64,000 nt of DNA, from positions 248,001-312,000 of the forward strand of contig JABELC010000006.1 in assembly GCA_028455995.1 (NCBI GenBank). The letters run 5' to 3'. Below are positions 11,636-24,150 of the stretch, in pieces. The notes under the pieces were generated by a model. It ran no database searches. It had not been told where the DNA came from and worked only from the letters and a program-made list of their open reading frames with translations. The DNA is from Scleromitrula shiraiana. Taxonomy: Eukaryota > Ascomycota > Leotiomycetes > Helotiales > Sclerotiniaceae. The translations under genes and the position numbers were made by a program. Each line of letters begins with the position of its first letter. Position 1 is the stretch's first letter.

Positions 11636-13524
11636 ACTTTATTCTATTCATTATTACCTATCTGTCTTTCTACAATTTGCTCAATTCTTGTTTAAACACT
11701 GTACGCATCTACAGTACAACTACTTTTCTTTCTTTGCATGACTCTTTTCCCCGAGACAATCCCTATCAAGATTCAAAATGAACCCCATCTTCGGGATTGG
11801 CGTTAGCTATCCCCTAATGCAATGGTAATTCCCCGGCTTCTCTCCGTAGTCCATGCCGATCAATCAATAACGTGGGCAGTAAACCTTATTCTTGTTCTTA
11901 TTTTTTCTACCACCTAACACTACAGAACATCGTGTTTTTCCTTTCATACCACTCCAATTTACCTATTACAAGACACTATAACTTGGATCAAAAACGAGTC
12001 TCTCTTTCTTGGCTTCTTGGGGGGATAGACGGAAGTAATAGTGCTTGCTAGAGGGTGCTAAAGATTGTCTAGAAGTAGATGAATATGAATCAACCCGTTG
12101 CAATAGTGGCAGAGGAGATGCATCTTACATCCCACTCTTCATTCTTCATAGCATCGACTTCCACTACATCTTAGAGAAACTCTTCCGTTTTCTCTAACCA
12201 ATGATCCTTCTTTCATCACTTTCTAAATATCAGATCAACTCAACTCATCTTAACTAGCTACCTCCCTCAGACAAACAAACAGACAGCAAGAATTAATCAA
12301 CTCAATTAGGTTGTTCTGCACCTCTTCCCTACCTACGCAGTACTCAGCCCTTAGTATCTGATCCGATTCGATTTCGCCATCAATAATCAATACCGAGTGA
12401 CGAATATCAAACCCAAAGGTCTTAACTTCATATACCGGCACTGCATACTTGATCAACCCTTTCATCCAATCATCCGTCCAGTGGCACCCACCCATTTCCC
12501 CTCCAAATCAAACACCCAACCAACATCAATACCGAAACCCAAACGCCCAAACTCGAAACTCCACACAGCACACGAATTTCCAAACGAGCACATCTTAACA
12601 ACTCGTTTCTCGCCAAACACCTCTACTATAACAACGTATCTCATCCCACTCCACCCACCACATCCGCGAAGAAACCAATGATAGAAAACACATCGCGTTA
12701 ATTAAAAGCCCCATCCTGTTCTCACCTCCCTTCTTCTCGACTTTACCCACTCAGCTTTAGAAAATACAATCTATCAATACACGCATGATACCGACTATCA
12801 AACCCCCACTGAACTCCACACAGTCTATTATACCCAAGGCATAACACGCAGTCTATCAGTCCTCTCTCTTCGATGCAATGCCAAGTATGGTTTAGAAGAA
12901 CAACGAGAACAACGACAGTACAACGACAGTACAACAGTAGAATAATATGCATGTAGCAACTAAAATGGAGAGCAAGAATGGCGTCTTGGCATACATTGTA
13001 TATCATTCTTCAGGACTCCCTCAATCTCCCTCTATTATTGATCCACTATTACATCCACCCATCCTTTCATACAGCACATGAGCCCAAAATCAAGTCAAGT
13101 CAATTAAAGTAAAGTAACCATGAATATAATCTTAGGTATTTGTTTATAGGTATGGATAGGTATCTACCGGTAAGTATGCAAAGAAACAAAAGAAAAGGAA
13201 AAAGAAAAAGAAAAGGGTATAAGGGTATCGTATCTATCTCCTGCAAGCAAGTAAGCGACCAACTGCTTAACCAAACCAAACCACCTGTTCCAGACCCCCA
13301 TTTCATCAATCAGTCATCCCCTTCTTCGACCAAAAACTCCCGCGCCTCATTTCGCCTATTCTCAGGTTCTGTATGTACCGTGCTCCCTCCTCCTCGAAGA
13401 CCGTTGGTAATTTGCTCTGCTCTGCTCTACTCCAAAGCAATCCAGTTCAACTCAATCCAATATATACACCCCTCTACGTCTCCCATTTCCATCCCATCCC
13501 ATCCCATCCCATCCATACCACCCC
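10644..13524. other. Intergenic, no recognised gene
   Basis: About 2.9 kb between the Rad51-like start and the thaumatin-like stop. It contains a (TTC)n microsatellite at 11,588-11,634 and pyrimidine-rich tracts. An 81-codon frame at 12,495-12,250 (-) begins with ATG and looks mildly protein-like, but I recognise no family and see no splice partners. The segment just above 10,643 is the Rad51-like promoter. Confidence 0.45.
11588..11634. repeat. (TTC)n microsatellite
   Basis: About 15 uninterrupted TTC units on the plus strand, in intergenic DNA. Confidence 0.95.
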
Positions 13525-14850
13525 CTACCCACACAACCACAAACCCCCCACCACAACCCCCACCAACGCCGTCCAACTCCCCAACTTCGATTGTTCCCCC
13601 CTCCCCTCCCCCGCACTACTCCTCGACGCCATCTCATTAATATAAGTAATATTCCCCGCCGCATCCGCAATACTCTTACTCATCCCCTTACTCGCCAGCG
13701 TCCTCATCTGATCCCCCAACACCGCCAAAATATTCGTACTTCTTCCCTCGGGACAAAACACGATTTCCCAGCCACCACCCGTAGGGATGATAAATGTGGA
13801 TGTTTGATCATCGAATGCGTAGCCATATGCATCGGGGCAGATTTTGTTCGATACGAGGGCGAATTCTGTTTTGGGGCATTTGTTGGGGGAGTCGTAGGAG
13901 CCGGTGCAGCAGTCTTGGGGGGAATTAGTGTGGGAGCAGGAAGAGAGACAGGGGTCGAAGATGGGTCGTTGGATGTTGTCGTCTGGATAGGGGTAGACAC
14001 CATCACCTGGTTTGTCGGGGGGTGTCTTTTGTAAATCCCATGGACACCAACTTGCTATTTGGCTATTGTCGAATGTTGGTTCGAGAGGAATAGGATAGGC
14101 AGATGTGCTGGCATTACCGTTGAGGCCGGTACTAGCTGGGGGAGCAGCATATCCTGCTGTGGCGATACAGGCAGCGTTTACAAGGTTAGGTGGAATAGCT
14201 TGAAGTTTGGGGTTATCTCCTGGTATGTAAATGATTCCCATGGGAAGATTATAACCATCGACTAGTGAAAGATCGTAAAAAGTTTGAGAACCACCATTTC
14301 CTGCTAGATCGAACTCGGCCAATGTAACAGGCGTTTCTCCCTATATATCAATGAGTATTTAATCTCGTCACAAAGCAAAACAAAAACTCACAGTAATAGC
14401 ACAATCTAAACGACCACCACAATCCCCACTATCACAAGCAGCACCAGCACCATTATTTCCATTAGCATTACTAGGACCATTTCCCCCAACCGCAAAACTA
14501 CAATTTGTTCTCCCCCAAACCCTTCCCTGCCAATCAGGACTAACAGTCAAACTTTTACTATCACCCGTCTCGAGAGCAAATCCACCAACTCCAGGTCCAG
14601 TTCCAGCTTGAGTTCCAATTCCTGGCCAGATGGTTGCAGGACAATTGTTACTAACGACTAATGGAATAGAACCATCTCTTTTCAACGGAGGACCTTTTCG
14701 AACAGGTCGTTTGGGATCCCAATTTGGTTTCCATCGATCTCGTGTGTGAAGGCGTGCTTCTGATATGGGAGGTACAGCTAGGAATAGACCAGCTATGAGA
14801 AGTTTTCGTAATAATGAGTGGGATATTTTCCGATGTTGGTTTGATTTCAT
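13525..14850 (-). CDS. Secreted thaumatin-like protein, probable GPI anchor
   Basis: Two exons (14,850-14,392; 14,340-13,525) around a 51-nt intron give 424 residues. The start at 14,850 gives a good signal peptide: basic MKSNQHRK, then the hydrophobic LLIAGLFLAVPPISEA. An in-frame ATG at 14,925 would add 25 mostly polar residues and is less likely. The mature part opens with IPLVVSNNCPATIWPGI, the thaumatin start. It also has DWQGRVWGRTNCSF and ACDSGDCGGRLDC, close to the family signature with its conserved cysteines. After the intron come PVTLAEFDL and DLSLVDGYNLPM. The C-terminus is a serine/glycine stretch followed by a hydrophobic tail ending LWLCG, as in GPI-anchored proteins. Thaumatin-like proteins of fungi bind or cut beta-1,3-glucan, so a cell-wall role is likely by inference. 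Confidence 0.9.
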
Positions 14851-17408
14851 CTTTCTTTGCGTTTTCGTTCCCATCTTCTTCGTCTCCATATCATTCAAAT
14901 CGTAATTCGTGTTTCGTAAAGTCATACAATCTTTAATAAAAGGTCCAAAACACCAGGTGAAGTAAAGCAGAAAGTGAGATAGATAAAAGAGGAGATAGAT
15001 TTGCTTTTCGGGGGAAAGGTGAATCGAATCAAGAATTTCTATTATTATCTTTTCCTGACTTGGATAACGTGAACAAAAAACGAAAAAACCAAGATCAATC
15101 AATAATCCTAGAAATTCGACATTCCCCAAGGGATTAAGATATTCAAAGAGTTGCCATTCAAGAGATAATCCGAATCTCCAGATCCAGTCAAAGTGACAGT
15201 GACGTAGAGAGGGGTGGTAGGGATATGAAGAAGCGAGGAATTGCAAGGGTGATGAACTTGATTTTATTCGAGTATGAGCCTTGCTTGTTTGCGCTGACCG
15301 AGAAACGAATGAATAGATGAATGAATGGTAGTTAAACAAGAGCGAATGAGTAGTAAAACGAATGTATGGATTGATTAAAAATAGAAATATATTTGCGCCT
15401 ATCTAGACGCGCGATGAGGTATAGAGAGGGAGGAAGTTGAGTAAAGAATGGATGGGAGATGTTCAAATGCAAATTTATTATTTTAGAACTTCCTAAGTCG
15501 ACGTCTGGTGCCATATTCGAGCCTAATTGGAGAGAAGTCAGGTACGATGATACATTGTAGTTTCATCGTATCAAACATGGAAAGAGTGAACAAATTCGAA
15601 TTGAATAGAGAGGAGAGGGGCTCAAATCATCGGGAATCATCGGGAATAACCATACAAACAGACGACATCCCTTCGCTCATCAGAAAACACAACACAACAC
15701 GACACAACTCGTCGAATTCATATCGCAGCAAAAGATGAATGTATTCCGGTAGATATGATAAACTTAGGCAATGAGGAACTAACTCTTCAAGAAGAGATAA
15801 TTAAGCGTTTGAAGTCAAACCAACTAAACTTGCACCACTTGGTAAAGGGTCTCCTCATCCTCAAAAAGGTAGTAACCTAAGATATATTCACCCTTAAATT
15901 CATTTTCTACCTACATACAAACCTCGATCCATATGTGATCCGAATCTAATCAATCGTTCATTAGAAATGTAACAATTGCATCATATCTTTGATCCAATAT
16001 ATCCCATCAGATCGAACTCATCAACAAACCTTCCTTTTTTCTCCACGGCTCAGTTTAATTCCCAATTGGCCAAATCCGATGCTAAAATTTCAACATCGCA
16101 AATGTATTCAAGTTTGTTGGTCACATTTGGATCTCTTTTGTAGGCAAGAATAAACATTAAGAGATCTATACTCCACGCCATCCAACACAACAACCCCTAC
16201 TTCCTTTGTGACTACGGTCTCTTGTTGATAAACAAATCTTATTTTTGGATAGGACTTCAAATGCCGGATTGTATCACCGAGGGGATGTACTTTTTAAAAG
16301 GAGATGGGGGGATAATGATGATGATATTGAGGTGAATAGTTTGAGTGAAGATAGTGGAAAGCCGAAGGGAAACAAAACTAGTCGTTCCCGCAATAATAAG
16401 ACTAGAAAGAAATAGCTTAGGATTTATAGTCGGGCTTGGTGAGCTTATATTATATTATATTATACTATGCTATATGTGTATGATATAGTTATAATCAATA
16501 AAGTAACGGTTCAAATTTATATATAAGATATTATTTTATATATAGAGAAAATATATACATATCACTATTAATCTAGATAATTTAGTATTTAATATTTAAT
16601 ATTTAATATTTAATATTTAATATTTAATATTTAATATTTAATATTTAATATTTAATATTTAGTATTTAGTATTTAATATTTAGTATTTAGTATTTAATAT
16701 TTAGTATTTAGTATTTAGTATTCAATATTCAGTTCCTTTTTTATATGTTAATCTATGCTTCCATATACTCTAACTCTCTTAATTAACACAATCACAACCC
16801 CAACCTAAATTACCACCTTCATATACATCTATTCAGTCATGGTCTAATTAAATAATCAATCTAGCTAATTGACTAATGTCCGTGATAGATCAATCAAATA
16901 CAAGCTCCTAGAAATAGATCCTAATGATCTAAGAAGAACAACCCACCAAGATCCGTCTACTTTCTAATAATATTCCTATTGAATCTGTCCCTTCTACTCT
17001 AAAACCCTTGAATTTAAAGTGTCCATATTCAAAATCCAAAGAAAAATAAATCCAAAATCTCGCAAATATCGAAATAGAGGGGTTTCACCCAACATCAAAT
17101 CCATCATCCATCGGAGATAACTCCAATCACCGATCTCCATTCCCTTACAAAAAACCCCGCTTCAATTGGTCGATGTCACAACCCTGTAAATATTTCCTTC
17201 CCTTCCGCAAACAAAAAATAAATCATAACATCATCGATCCCAAGTTCAACCAAGCTCGAAGAGACAAAAAACACCAATCAATCCACCACTTTGAAAGCTC
17301 GCAACTATTCTATTCAGAATCTGAATTATAGTTAAATATACGATCTCGATATCGAATTGAAAAGAAGAAAATCAATCCCACAATCAAATTCGAAAATATA
17401 TAGCAAAA
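14851..17408. other. Intergenic with AATATTT minisatellite and coding-like fragments
   Basis: Bases 14,851-15,500 hold the promoter and 5' leader of the thaumatin-like gene. Bases 15,735-16,413 (+) contain several open stretches that look coding but could not be joined into one gene; they are reported as a finding. Bases 16,582-16,731 are a heptanucleotide repeat. The last 500 bp should hold the cbp4 promoter. Confidence 0.4.
16582..16731. repeat. AATATTT-type heptanucleotide tandem repeat
   Basis: About 20 copies of a 7-bp unit (aatattt, with agtattt variants becoming more frequent toward the right end). It is AT-only apart from the variant G and lies in intergenic DNA. Confidence 0.92.
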
Positions 17409-18027
17409 ATGCCACCCAAACCTACAAATTGGCGCATGTACTCTAAGATGGCCGCTGCGTATGTCTTCCCCTTCCCCTTCCCCATACCTATACCCATCCT
17501 TCCTCTCCCCTCCTCTGCTCCCATCTCCCTTTTTTCCCTCCTTCGCCTCCCACAAACCCAACTAACCTATCCCCCCTCCCATAGATTCCTAGTCTGCAGT
17601 ATCGGCGGCCCCGCCCTAATCTACTACGTCTCCCCAACCGAAGAAGAACTATTCCTAAAATACAATCCGGATTTGCAGCGACGAAGTCTTGAGAATAGGG
17701 TGGGCAAGCAGAAGGATTTTGATGCGTTTGTGGGGAGATTGAAGGAGTATAGTAAGAGTGATAAGCCGAGTATGTTTTATTCCTCTTTTTTTGCTTTTTA
17801 TTTGGATTTCTTGCCAGGAGATAGGATGAAATGGATGAATAGAATTGAGAGAAACCAGAAGCTAACCACACACCAAAAACACAGTCTGGCAAGAAGCAGA
17901 AAACGAAGCACGAAGAAACCGAGATGGAAAAATAGCAGAAGAGACTAAATTAATGGAGGAAATGAGACAGAGAAAGGAAGATATTAGGAAAAGTGGGACG
18001 AAATTGATGCCGGGTGGTAGTCTTTGA
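17409..18027 (+). CDS. cbp4: Cytochrome bc1 assembly factor Cbp4
   Basis: Three exons (17,409-17,458; 17,585-17,769; 17,885-18,027) encode 125 residues. Cbp4 is a small inner-membrane mitochondrial protein needed for assembly of complex III, acting on newly made cytochrome b. The start MPPKPTNWRMYSKMAAA joins across intron 1 (GTATGT...TAG) to the membrane segment FLVCSIGGPALIYYV at about residues 18-32. Then come SPTEEELFLKYNPDLQRRS and KDFDAFVGRLKEYSKSDKP. The end is charged and helical and closes with KLMPGGSL. Intron 2 (GTATGT...CAG) joins P to IWQEAENEARR. Both junctions restore the conserved family pattern, so the model is secure. Exon 2 shows a sharp switch from C-rich to G-rich coding strand near 17,665. 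Confidence 0.95.
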
Positions 18028-19689
18028 TTTGGAGGGATTGGAGGATGTATGGTATGTTTTGAACTATAGTATGTGGATTGGTTGTGCTGTATGAGTTGTA
18101 TGATTTTGAGGTTGGAGTTTTGGTGGTAATCGGGCGTTTTTGGATGGATGGGGTGAATTGTAATGGAACGGATCGAAAAGATTGGGTGAAATGTGATGGA
18201 TGGGTGGGATATGATGATGGAAGGTCATTTGTATGATCTGATTATATCTGGAAAGGGCGAATTTAATTCAATTCAATCCAGTCCGATTCCATTCGATTTG
18301 GTTTAATTTGAGTTGGTTTTCGTTGAGTCATGATGATTTAATGGATGCATACATAAGTCTATAGGACTAACTTCAAGTCCAGTACCAACTATTATGTGAT
18401 ATGATCGATATTTACATTTATGGATACATAGTTCAAAACCATTCAATCTATATGAATAGTTAAACCATTTACACCAATATCTATATCTATCTATTATTAT
18501 AAAAACCCATCCATCCATCCATCCATCCACATACATCAACAACATATAAATTCCAAAGCGAACACACATCACCATCGAGACAAAAAAAAAAGATAATAAT
18601 CTACAGTAGAATACATACAAATCCATCAACTCCAACTCACCATAAACTCCATCTATCTATCCTATCCATCAATTGATGCAAATATCTTAACAATAATTGT
18701 CAATATATCTGTCAATGCATTTTCGCTTTCCCCCTCCCTTCCTCTAATCCTATACCAACCATCCTAACAACACTCAGACACTCAGTAAGGCTAATTATCC
18801 TACTCCTATTGTATTATCTATCCACCAATCCATTCTACCACGCGACTAGTCTATCTTCCCTCCCCTTTTCTATCCCAGTTTAACCGAATCAAATCGAATA
18901 GAATCAAATCAAATAGAATCAAACCAGACTAGATTGATTATCTATCTCAGCATAATAGCCAATTTCCCACATATTCCATTGTTAGGGCTATATTTGATAG
19001 AGATATTTATTGATGAGAATGTCGTTTTAATGCTAAACATATCTCCATCCCCATCATCATCTCCATCCTGATTCTGATCTACTTAGAGCATCATATATGC
19101 AAGAGGCGCAGATACTGCTTTAATACTGAAATGAAATAAACTCCTACTCCCATACATATATCCATCACAGCGATTAGATTACTTGGTTTTTTTAGAGTTT
19201 GCTTAGGATTCGAGGGTGGTGTGTGTATGTGAGGAGGTGTGAGGAGAGGAGAGGAAGAGAAAGAGAAAAACGAAGGATAGGAATTAGAATGCTAAGAATA
19301 GACGACTACCTACACCTATAAAACAGAAGCAAGCTCCTTTCCTCCATCCAACTATCGAAAATAGATTTTTCGGACCCTCGATTTGTCGAGTTTATATTAT
19401 ATTAGATTATGATATCATCTAGTATTTAGATACAGTAGGATCTATCCCGGGCCCCCGGTGTACTAGTATCAATCAATCCACGAATGGAACTACACTGCTT
19501 GAATACCGTGACCGTAAAAAAATAAAAATTGAAAGTATCAATCTAAATCTTAATATTATATTATATCATATCATATCATGCAAGAATCTAGATAACTTGA
19601 AATACAATCGATACTGGTGCTAGTATTTGAAAAAGTATTCGGGAATGCTGGCTGGCTACTAGTCATAGTTTTATGAAAAAGTACTACTC

Positions 19690-20115
19690 GGTCAAATTAA
19701 AATTGAAGCACGCGTCAATTGCCGAAAACCCTTAAAATCGATAATTTTGTATAAATCATTTCTTGCGTCGATGTAAATAAATCAATTAATTATTTATAAA
19801 ATTATTTTAAATTTTAAATATAAATTATCTTTATATTAAAATATTTACTATTAAAATTTATAATATCTAATTAAATATAAAGTAAAAATTATATAAAAAT
19901 ACTATAATTTTAATTTGATTTAAATCAAACAAATTATCATATTAAAAAATAATGAAGATATTTATGAATATATATATTAGTAATTATAAAATCATAACTT
20001 ATTAATTACTAATAATTTTTAATTAAATTTAAAACAATAACCTGGATATTACAATAATAAACTTGAATTAAGACTCGAATGATTCCGGGCTCGCTTAAAT
20101 ATAAATTCAACCATC
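19690..20115. other. Very AT-rich island, possible RIP-mutated element relic
   Basis: About 420 bp, much of it only A and T, with long runs of TTAA/ATTA-type sequence and no coding frame. The flanks return to normal composition, with 'cacgcgtcaattgccg' on the left and a GC-containing patch near 20,085 on the right. Such islands in ascomycetes are commonly repeats degraded by C-to-T repeat-induced mutation. Here that is inference, as no element ends were recognised. It abuts a tRNA gene. Confidence 0.5.
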
Positions 20116-20181
20116 TTAGATTAGTTTTGTAATTTGATCATGATCCCCCCCCCCCATAAAAAAACAAAAAAACAAAAGAAA

Positions 20182-20190
20182 CAAAAAAAT
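20182..20190 (-). terminator. Pol III oligo-T terminator of tRNA-Arg
   Basis: On the minus strand the tRNA 3' end is followed within two bases by a run of seven T (plus-strand 'aaaaaaa' at 20,183-20,189), the usual RNA polymerase III stop signal. Confidence 0.75.
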
Positions 20191-20261
20191 GACCTACGCA
20201 GGGATCGAACCTGCAATCTCTTGATTCGTAGTCAAGCGCCTTGCCATTGGGCCAGCAGGCC
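20191..20261 (-). tRNA. tRNA-Arg (anticodon ACG)
   Basis: The minus strand folds as a 71-nt tRNA. The acceptor stem GGCCTGC pairs with GTAGGTC (two G-T pairs), and the D-arm contains GCCCAATGGCAAGGC. The anticodon stem CTTGA/TCAAG encloses loop CTACGAA, giving anticodon ACG (arginine CGN, read with inosine). The T-arm GCAGG-TTCGATC-CCTGC is perfect. There is no intron. The minus strand continues after the tRNA into a run of seven T, a good Pol III terminator. Position 3' CCA is not encoded, as expected in eukaryotes. Confidence 0.95.
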
Positions 20262-20677
20262 TGATGTTTTATTATCTTATTATGTTATTACATATATGTA
20301 TTTGTTTATATTTATTTATTTATATCTATTTATATGGTGAGATGTATAATGTGATGGGGTATAGAGAAGGGGTATGATATGATATGATGGATGGGATTTA
20401 TGAGGAATGATGGGATGTAAATCATATATATATATCATATATAAATATATACAATATAGTATACAAAATGATATTTTTGTGTTTATATCTATATATCTAT
20501 ATATATATTTATTTATTTATGTTTATATCTATATTCTTACAACTTAAACTTCATCATACCATACCATACCATACATACCATACCATACACATCATACACA
20601 TCATACACATCATACACATCATATCAATCCATCAATCCATCTATATATCTATATCTTTACAATCTAAAGTTCAAGTT

Positions 20678-20715
<38 letters not shown>

Positions 20716-21174
20716 CCTGATTATCATATATTATATTTTAAGTACTAGATGAAAAAAGAGTTAGTAAGTTACTATAAGGGAAGAGGAAAGAGATGAGAAA
20801 AGAAAAGGAAAGAGATGAGAAAAGAAGAAAAAAGGTTTTAATTAAAGTTATGAATTTATTTGATTCAATTCAATTCAATTTGATGGATAGATAGATGTAT
20901 GGATAGATATATATATAAAAACACCAAATCACATAACATCACACCAAATAAAATAAGATCAAATGATATGATGATATGATATGATATGATATAATTGAAA
21001 CAATAAATCGTAAACCCGAGACTAAACCTTCAATCAACTAGATAAAGCTAACCACCCATCATTTATCCCATCTAATCTCATCAATTCATTTCAATTCATT
21101 TCATTTCATTTCATTTCCTTATACCCCAATCCATCTATCCATCTACACATCCACCATCAAATCCACCATCAAAT
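20262..21174. other. Intergenic with AT and ATACC/ACATCAT repeats
   Basis: No gene is seen. It holds (AT)n tracts near 20,425-20,460 and 20,684-20,712. A CATAC/ACACATCAT repeat lies near 20,558-20,630, and (ATTTC)n and (ATGAT)n runs lie near 20,965-21,115. The right part should include the 3' UTR of glucokinase. Confidence 0.5.
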
Positions 21175-22975
21175 CTACCTAGTACTAATAACACTCTCAT
21201 CCAACTCACTTATACCTCCAAATTTCGACCTCAAATCCTTAAAATAATCCTTTGGATTTTGTTGCTTCTCCATCTTTGCCGCCACAAGCGCAATCAATGC
21301 CGCACCAACTCCACTACCATCCTTCGCAATTCCAATTCTAATTCTTCTCTCCCCAATCGATCCAATACCATCCATAACCCTAAGAGCTTCCCTCATATAT
21401 TCTTCGAATCCTGGATAAAATTCTACCAATGAACCATCTACACCGATATCAATAACATCTTCCTCATTAACTATCAAACCAGCAGTATCAGCTAATTTGT
21501 TAACTGTTGCTGAAGCTGCCTCGCCAATTTTACCAGCTTTGATATCTTCAATGATGGAATCTGTTGATTTTGGTCCTGGGTTTTCGGTTTGAATATCCAA
21601 TCGACCGGTTTGTAAAACGATTGCTCCAATTGCTACAGCTGCTAAACGAGCTGCACGTTTACCAATAGCGTGGGCAATTTCCTTAACGGTTTGAACATCT
21701 TCTATAGAAGCTGCTGATACACCAAGAGATTTTTCAATTTCTTGACGAAGAACACGAAGACCAACACTATTATCAGCTTCCGCAATTGAAAGAATCGAAC
21801 TATCAACTGCCCATTGTTTAAATAGAGGTCCATTCTCATCAATTGTGGTTGTAGTTTTGTAATCATTATCAGCGGAATTTGCGTCTTTGAAAAGAGAAAA
21901 GTTTGGAGTTTTCATAATCTCCACTAAAACGGTTCTTAGGATTTCACCCAAGAACATACCAGAAACTCTCTTTTCGAACATTTGAATACCAGGGTTAACA
22001 CTATCTTTATCAAGGATTTGATCATAAATTGTGTTTGGTAAAACCTTCAATCCGTTATCGAAGGAACCCCATTCTGTGTTAACAACCATTTCACCAGTCG
22101 TCTTATCAAATTCTCCTTCCATAGATTTGGTAATCTTGCTAAGCTTTTCAACATAAGCACCATTGGTACCTGTGCCAAAGATAGCTCCAAGTAATGTTTG
22201 AGTCTTTCCTGGAGAGGTATATGATCTTGCCATAAGTGTTCCAACTGTATCATTGACAAGAGCAGCAACCTTGACTGGTAGATGTAATTTATCAATTTCC
22301 TTTTGCAATAATGCACAAACATCTTGTCCAACTGCATCAGGAATATCGAAACCTTTTGTCCATCTAATCAAAGTTCCTCTATTGATACCAATTTGATGAA
22401 CTGGGAAACTGAATGTAAATCCAAGTCTGAAGATATGTTCGTCTCTATATCCTTCTGGTGTATTAACAGTTTGACGTCTTCTAATATGAGCCTCGAAATG
22501 ATCTTCATGATGAGTCTTGAGAAATAATTCGATTTGTTTGGCAAGGAATGAAAATAGGTCCGATGCTGTCTTGGCCAACATCAACTCGCGAGGAATTGGT
22601 ACTTTCGATTGAGTAAGGCTGAATGTAGTATCTCCATGTAATTGAATCGAACAAACTCGAAAATTGGTTCCTCCAAGATCTACCGCAAGGTATAGTCCCT
22701 GTCGTAAGTTAGCCAAGTTGAATAAAGAAATGAATCTCAAGATCCGACCTTTTCCGTTCCATTGGGGACTCCAGTAACATAAGTTGGGATCTGGCTCATA
22801 TTTGTTGCATTCTTCTCCAATCCCTCATCTACCAAATCATCAGTTCCATGTTTCAAATGAGTTGAGAAATTGACGCACTCATCTCCGCAATGAACTCGGC
22901 AACTCCCTTTCGTACATCCTCATCTGTGTATTCAAACTCAGCGGCAACGCGCTTGGATTCTGCCAACAATGACAT
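21175..22975 (-). CDS. glkA: Glucokinase (hexokinase family)
   Basis: Three exons (22,975-22,879; 22,828-22,749; 22,698-21,175) encode 566 residues. The enzyme phosphorylates glucose with ATP at the entry to glycolysis in the cytosol. Residues 1-32 contain TDEDVRKGVAEFI. The spliced block MNEGLEKNATNMSQIPTYV leads into GTEK, then GLYLAVDLGGTNFRVCS (from residue 60), the phosphate-binding motif. The glucose and catalytic region includes LGFTFSFPV, TKGFDIPD and VAALVNDTVGT with the catalytic Asp near residue 209, then GAIFGTGTNGAY and NTEWGSFD. Sequence style favours fungal glucokinase over hexokinase A, whose start differs. Intron 1 is 50 nt. Intron 2 is 50 nt with an unusual GTCGGA donor but a good CTAAC branch site and CAG acceptor, and the join K|GLYL is exactly conserved. 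The start is the ATG at 22,975. Confidence 0.93.
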
Positions 22976-23535
22976 TTTGTGTGGTCTTGATATTGGAGCT
23001 TCTGTTGGAAATGGATGTGGAGATTCGCAAGTGCCTTGATCTATAACTTTGGCTCTAGGAGAACAAGATGTTGGAGAATATGGTTGGGATGATCTCGTGT
23101 ATAATGTCAATGGCGGGGTATCAGTGAATAAAAATTGTACGATCTATTATTAGCTACCAATTAGCCAACAAACTAATTATAATCAATTGATTAACTCGTG
23201 TGATCAACTTGCCAAGATAAGAACCAAAAAGCTAACAGAGGCTAAATGTATGAAACTAATTGGATTTGATCTTGAGATTTTATAAGATTTTGTGAATAAT
23301 TCTGAATTTTCAATTATTTTATATGATGAAGAAGATTGAGGAGGATTTTGAATTGGAATTGGATGAGAATGAGAATGAGGATGAGGATGAGAATGAGGAT
23401 GAGAATGAATTTCAGAAGAAGGGATGGAAGAAGTAGGAGAAGTAGAAGTAGAAGTAGAAGTAGAAGTAGAAGAAGTATTAGAATAGATTGAAGAAGATGA
23501 TAGAATCCTTTTCAAAGAAGAATTGAAAGAGTTAT

Positions 23536-23632
23536 TAGTATTAGTGTTAGTATTAGTATTAGTATTAATATTAGTATTAATATCAATATTAATATCAATA
23601 TTAGTACTAGTATTAGTACTAGTACTAATATT
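23536..23632. repeat. TATTAG hexanucleotide repeat
   Basis: About 16 imperfect copies of tattag, with tattaa, tatcaa and tactag variants, in the glucokinase upstream region. Confidence 0.85.
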
Positions 23633-24022
23633 AATGGGCGGCGGATCGCCCTTTCTAATTGAGGACGTAATTTTGACTTTAGATGGGGTAGTTTTAAAAG
23701 CCAGCTTGGCGCGGGGGGGGGGGGGGAGGTGGGTGAGTTATTAAAAAATAAAAAAAAATAAAAAATCCTTGGGAATCCCTTCACTTTCACCCACCCGTGT
23801 GGAAGAAATAATGGGAAAATGATTTAAAAAAAAAAAAAAGAAGTTGGAGGGGAGAGAGAGGGGCAATTCGGCCCAGGAAGAAGTGCGTGGCAGTTGGTAG
23901 TAAGAATTGAATTCTCCACAGATCCAATTCTTTTTTGGTTGGTTAATTGATTTTAATTGGTTAATATTTTCTCTCTTTTTCCTCTTTTCCCTCTTTTCCT
24001 TCTTTTCCTTCTTTTCCCTCAC

Positions 24023-24150
24023 TCCTTGATACCTTGATACCTTGATACCTTGATACCTTGATACCTTGATACCTTGATATTTATCACAGTCCTTTCCTAT
24101 AGTCCTTTCCTATAATCCTTTCCTATAATCCTTTCCTAATGTCCTTTCCT
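24023..24150. repeat. Two adjacent minisatellites (8-bp and 13-bp units)
   Basis: Bases 24,023-24,080 are seven copies of an 8-bp unit 'accttgat'. From about 24,088 to 24,150 there are five copies of a 13-bp unit 'tcctttcctatag' with small variants. Confidence 0.88.

Larger units (their letters stand above)
18028..20190. other. Intergenic with AT-rich island
   Basis: No gene is seen. It includes short (ATCC)n runs near 18,510-18,530 and a CG-rich patch near 19,447-19,460. A very AT-rich island of about 420 bp (19,690-20,115) is listed separately. Confidence 0.5.

Noticed and set aside
12250..12495. 81-codon ATG-started frame on the minus strand with a plausible residue mix
   Set aside because: No family recognised, no splice partners, ends in a cysteine-rich low-complexity stretch; length is compatible with chance.
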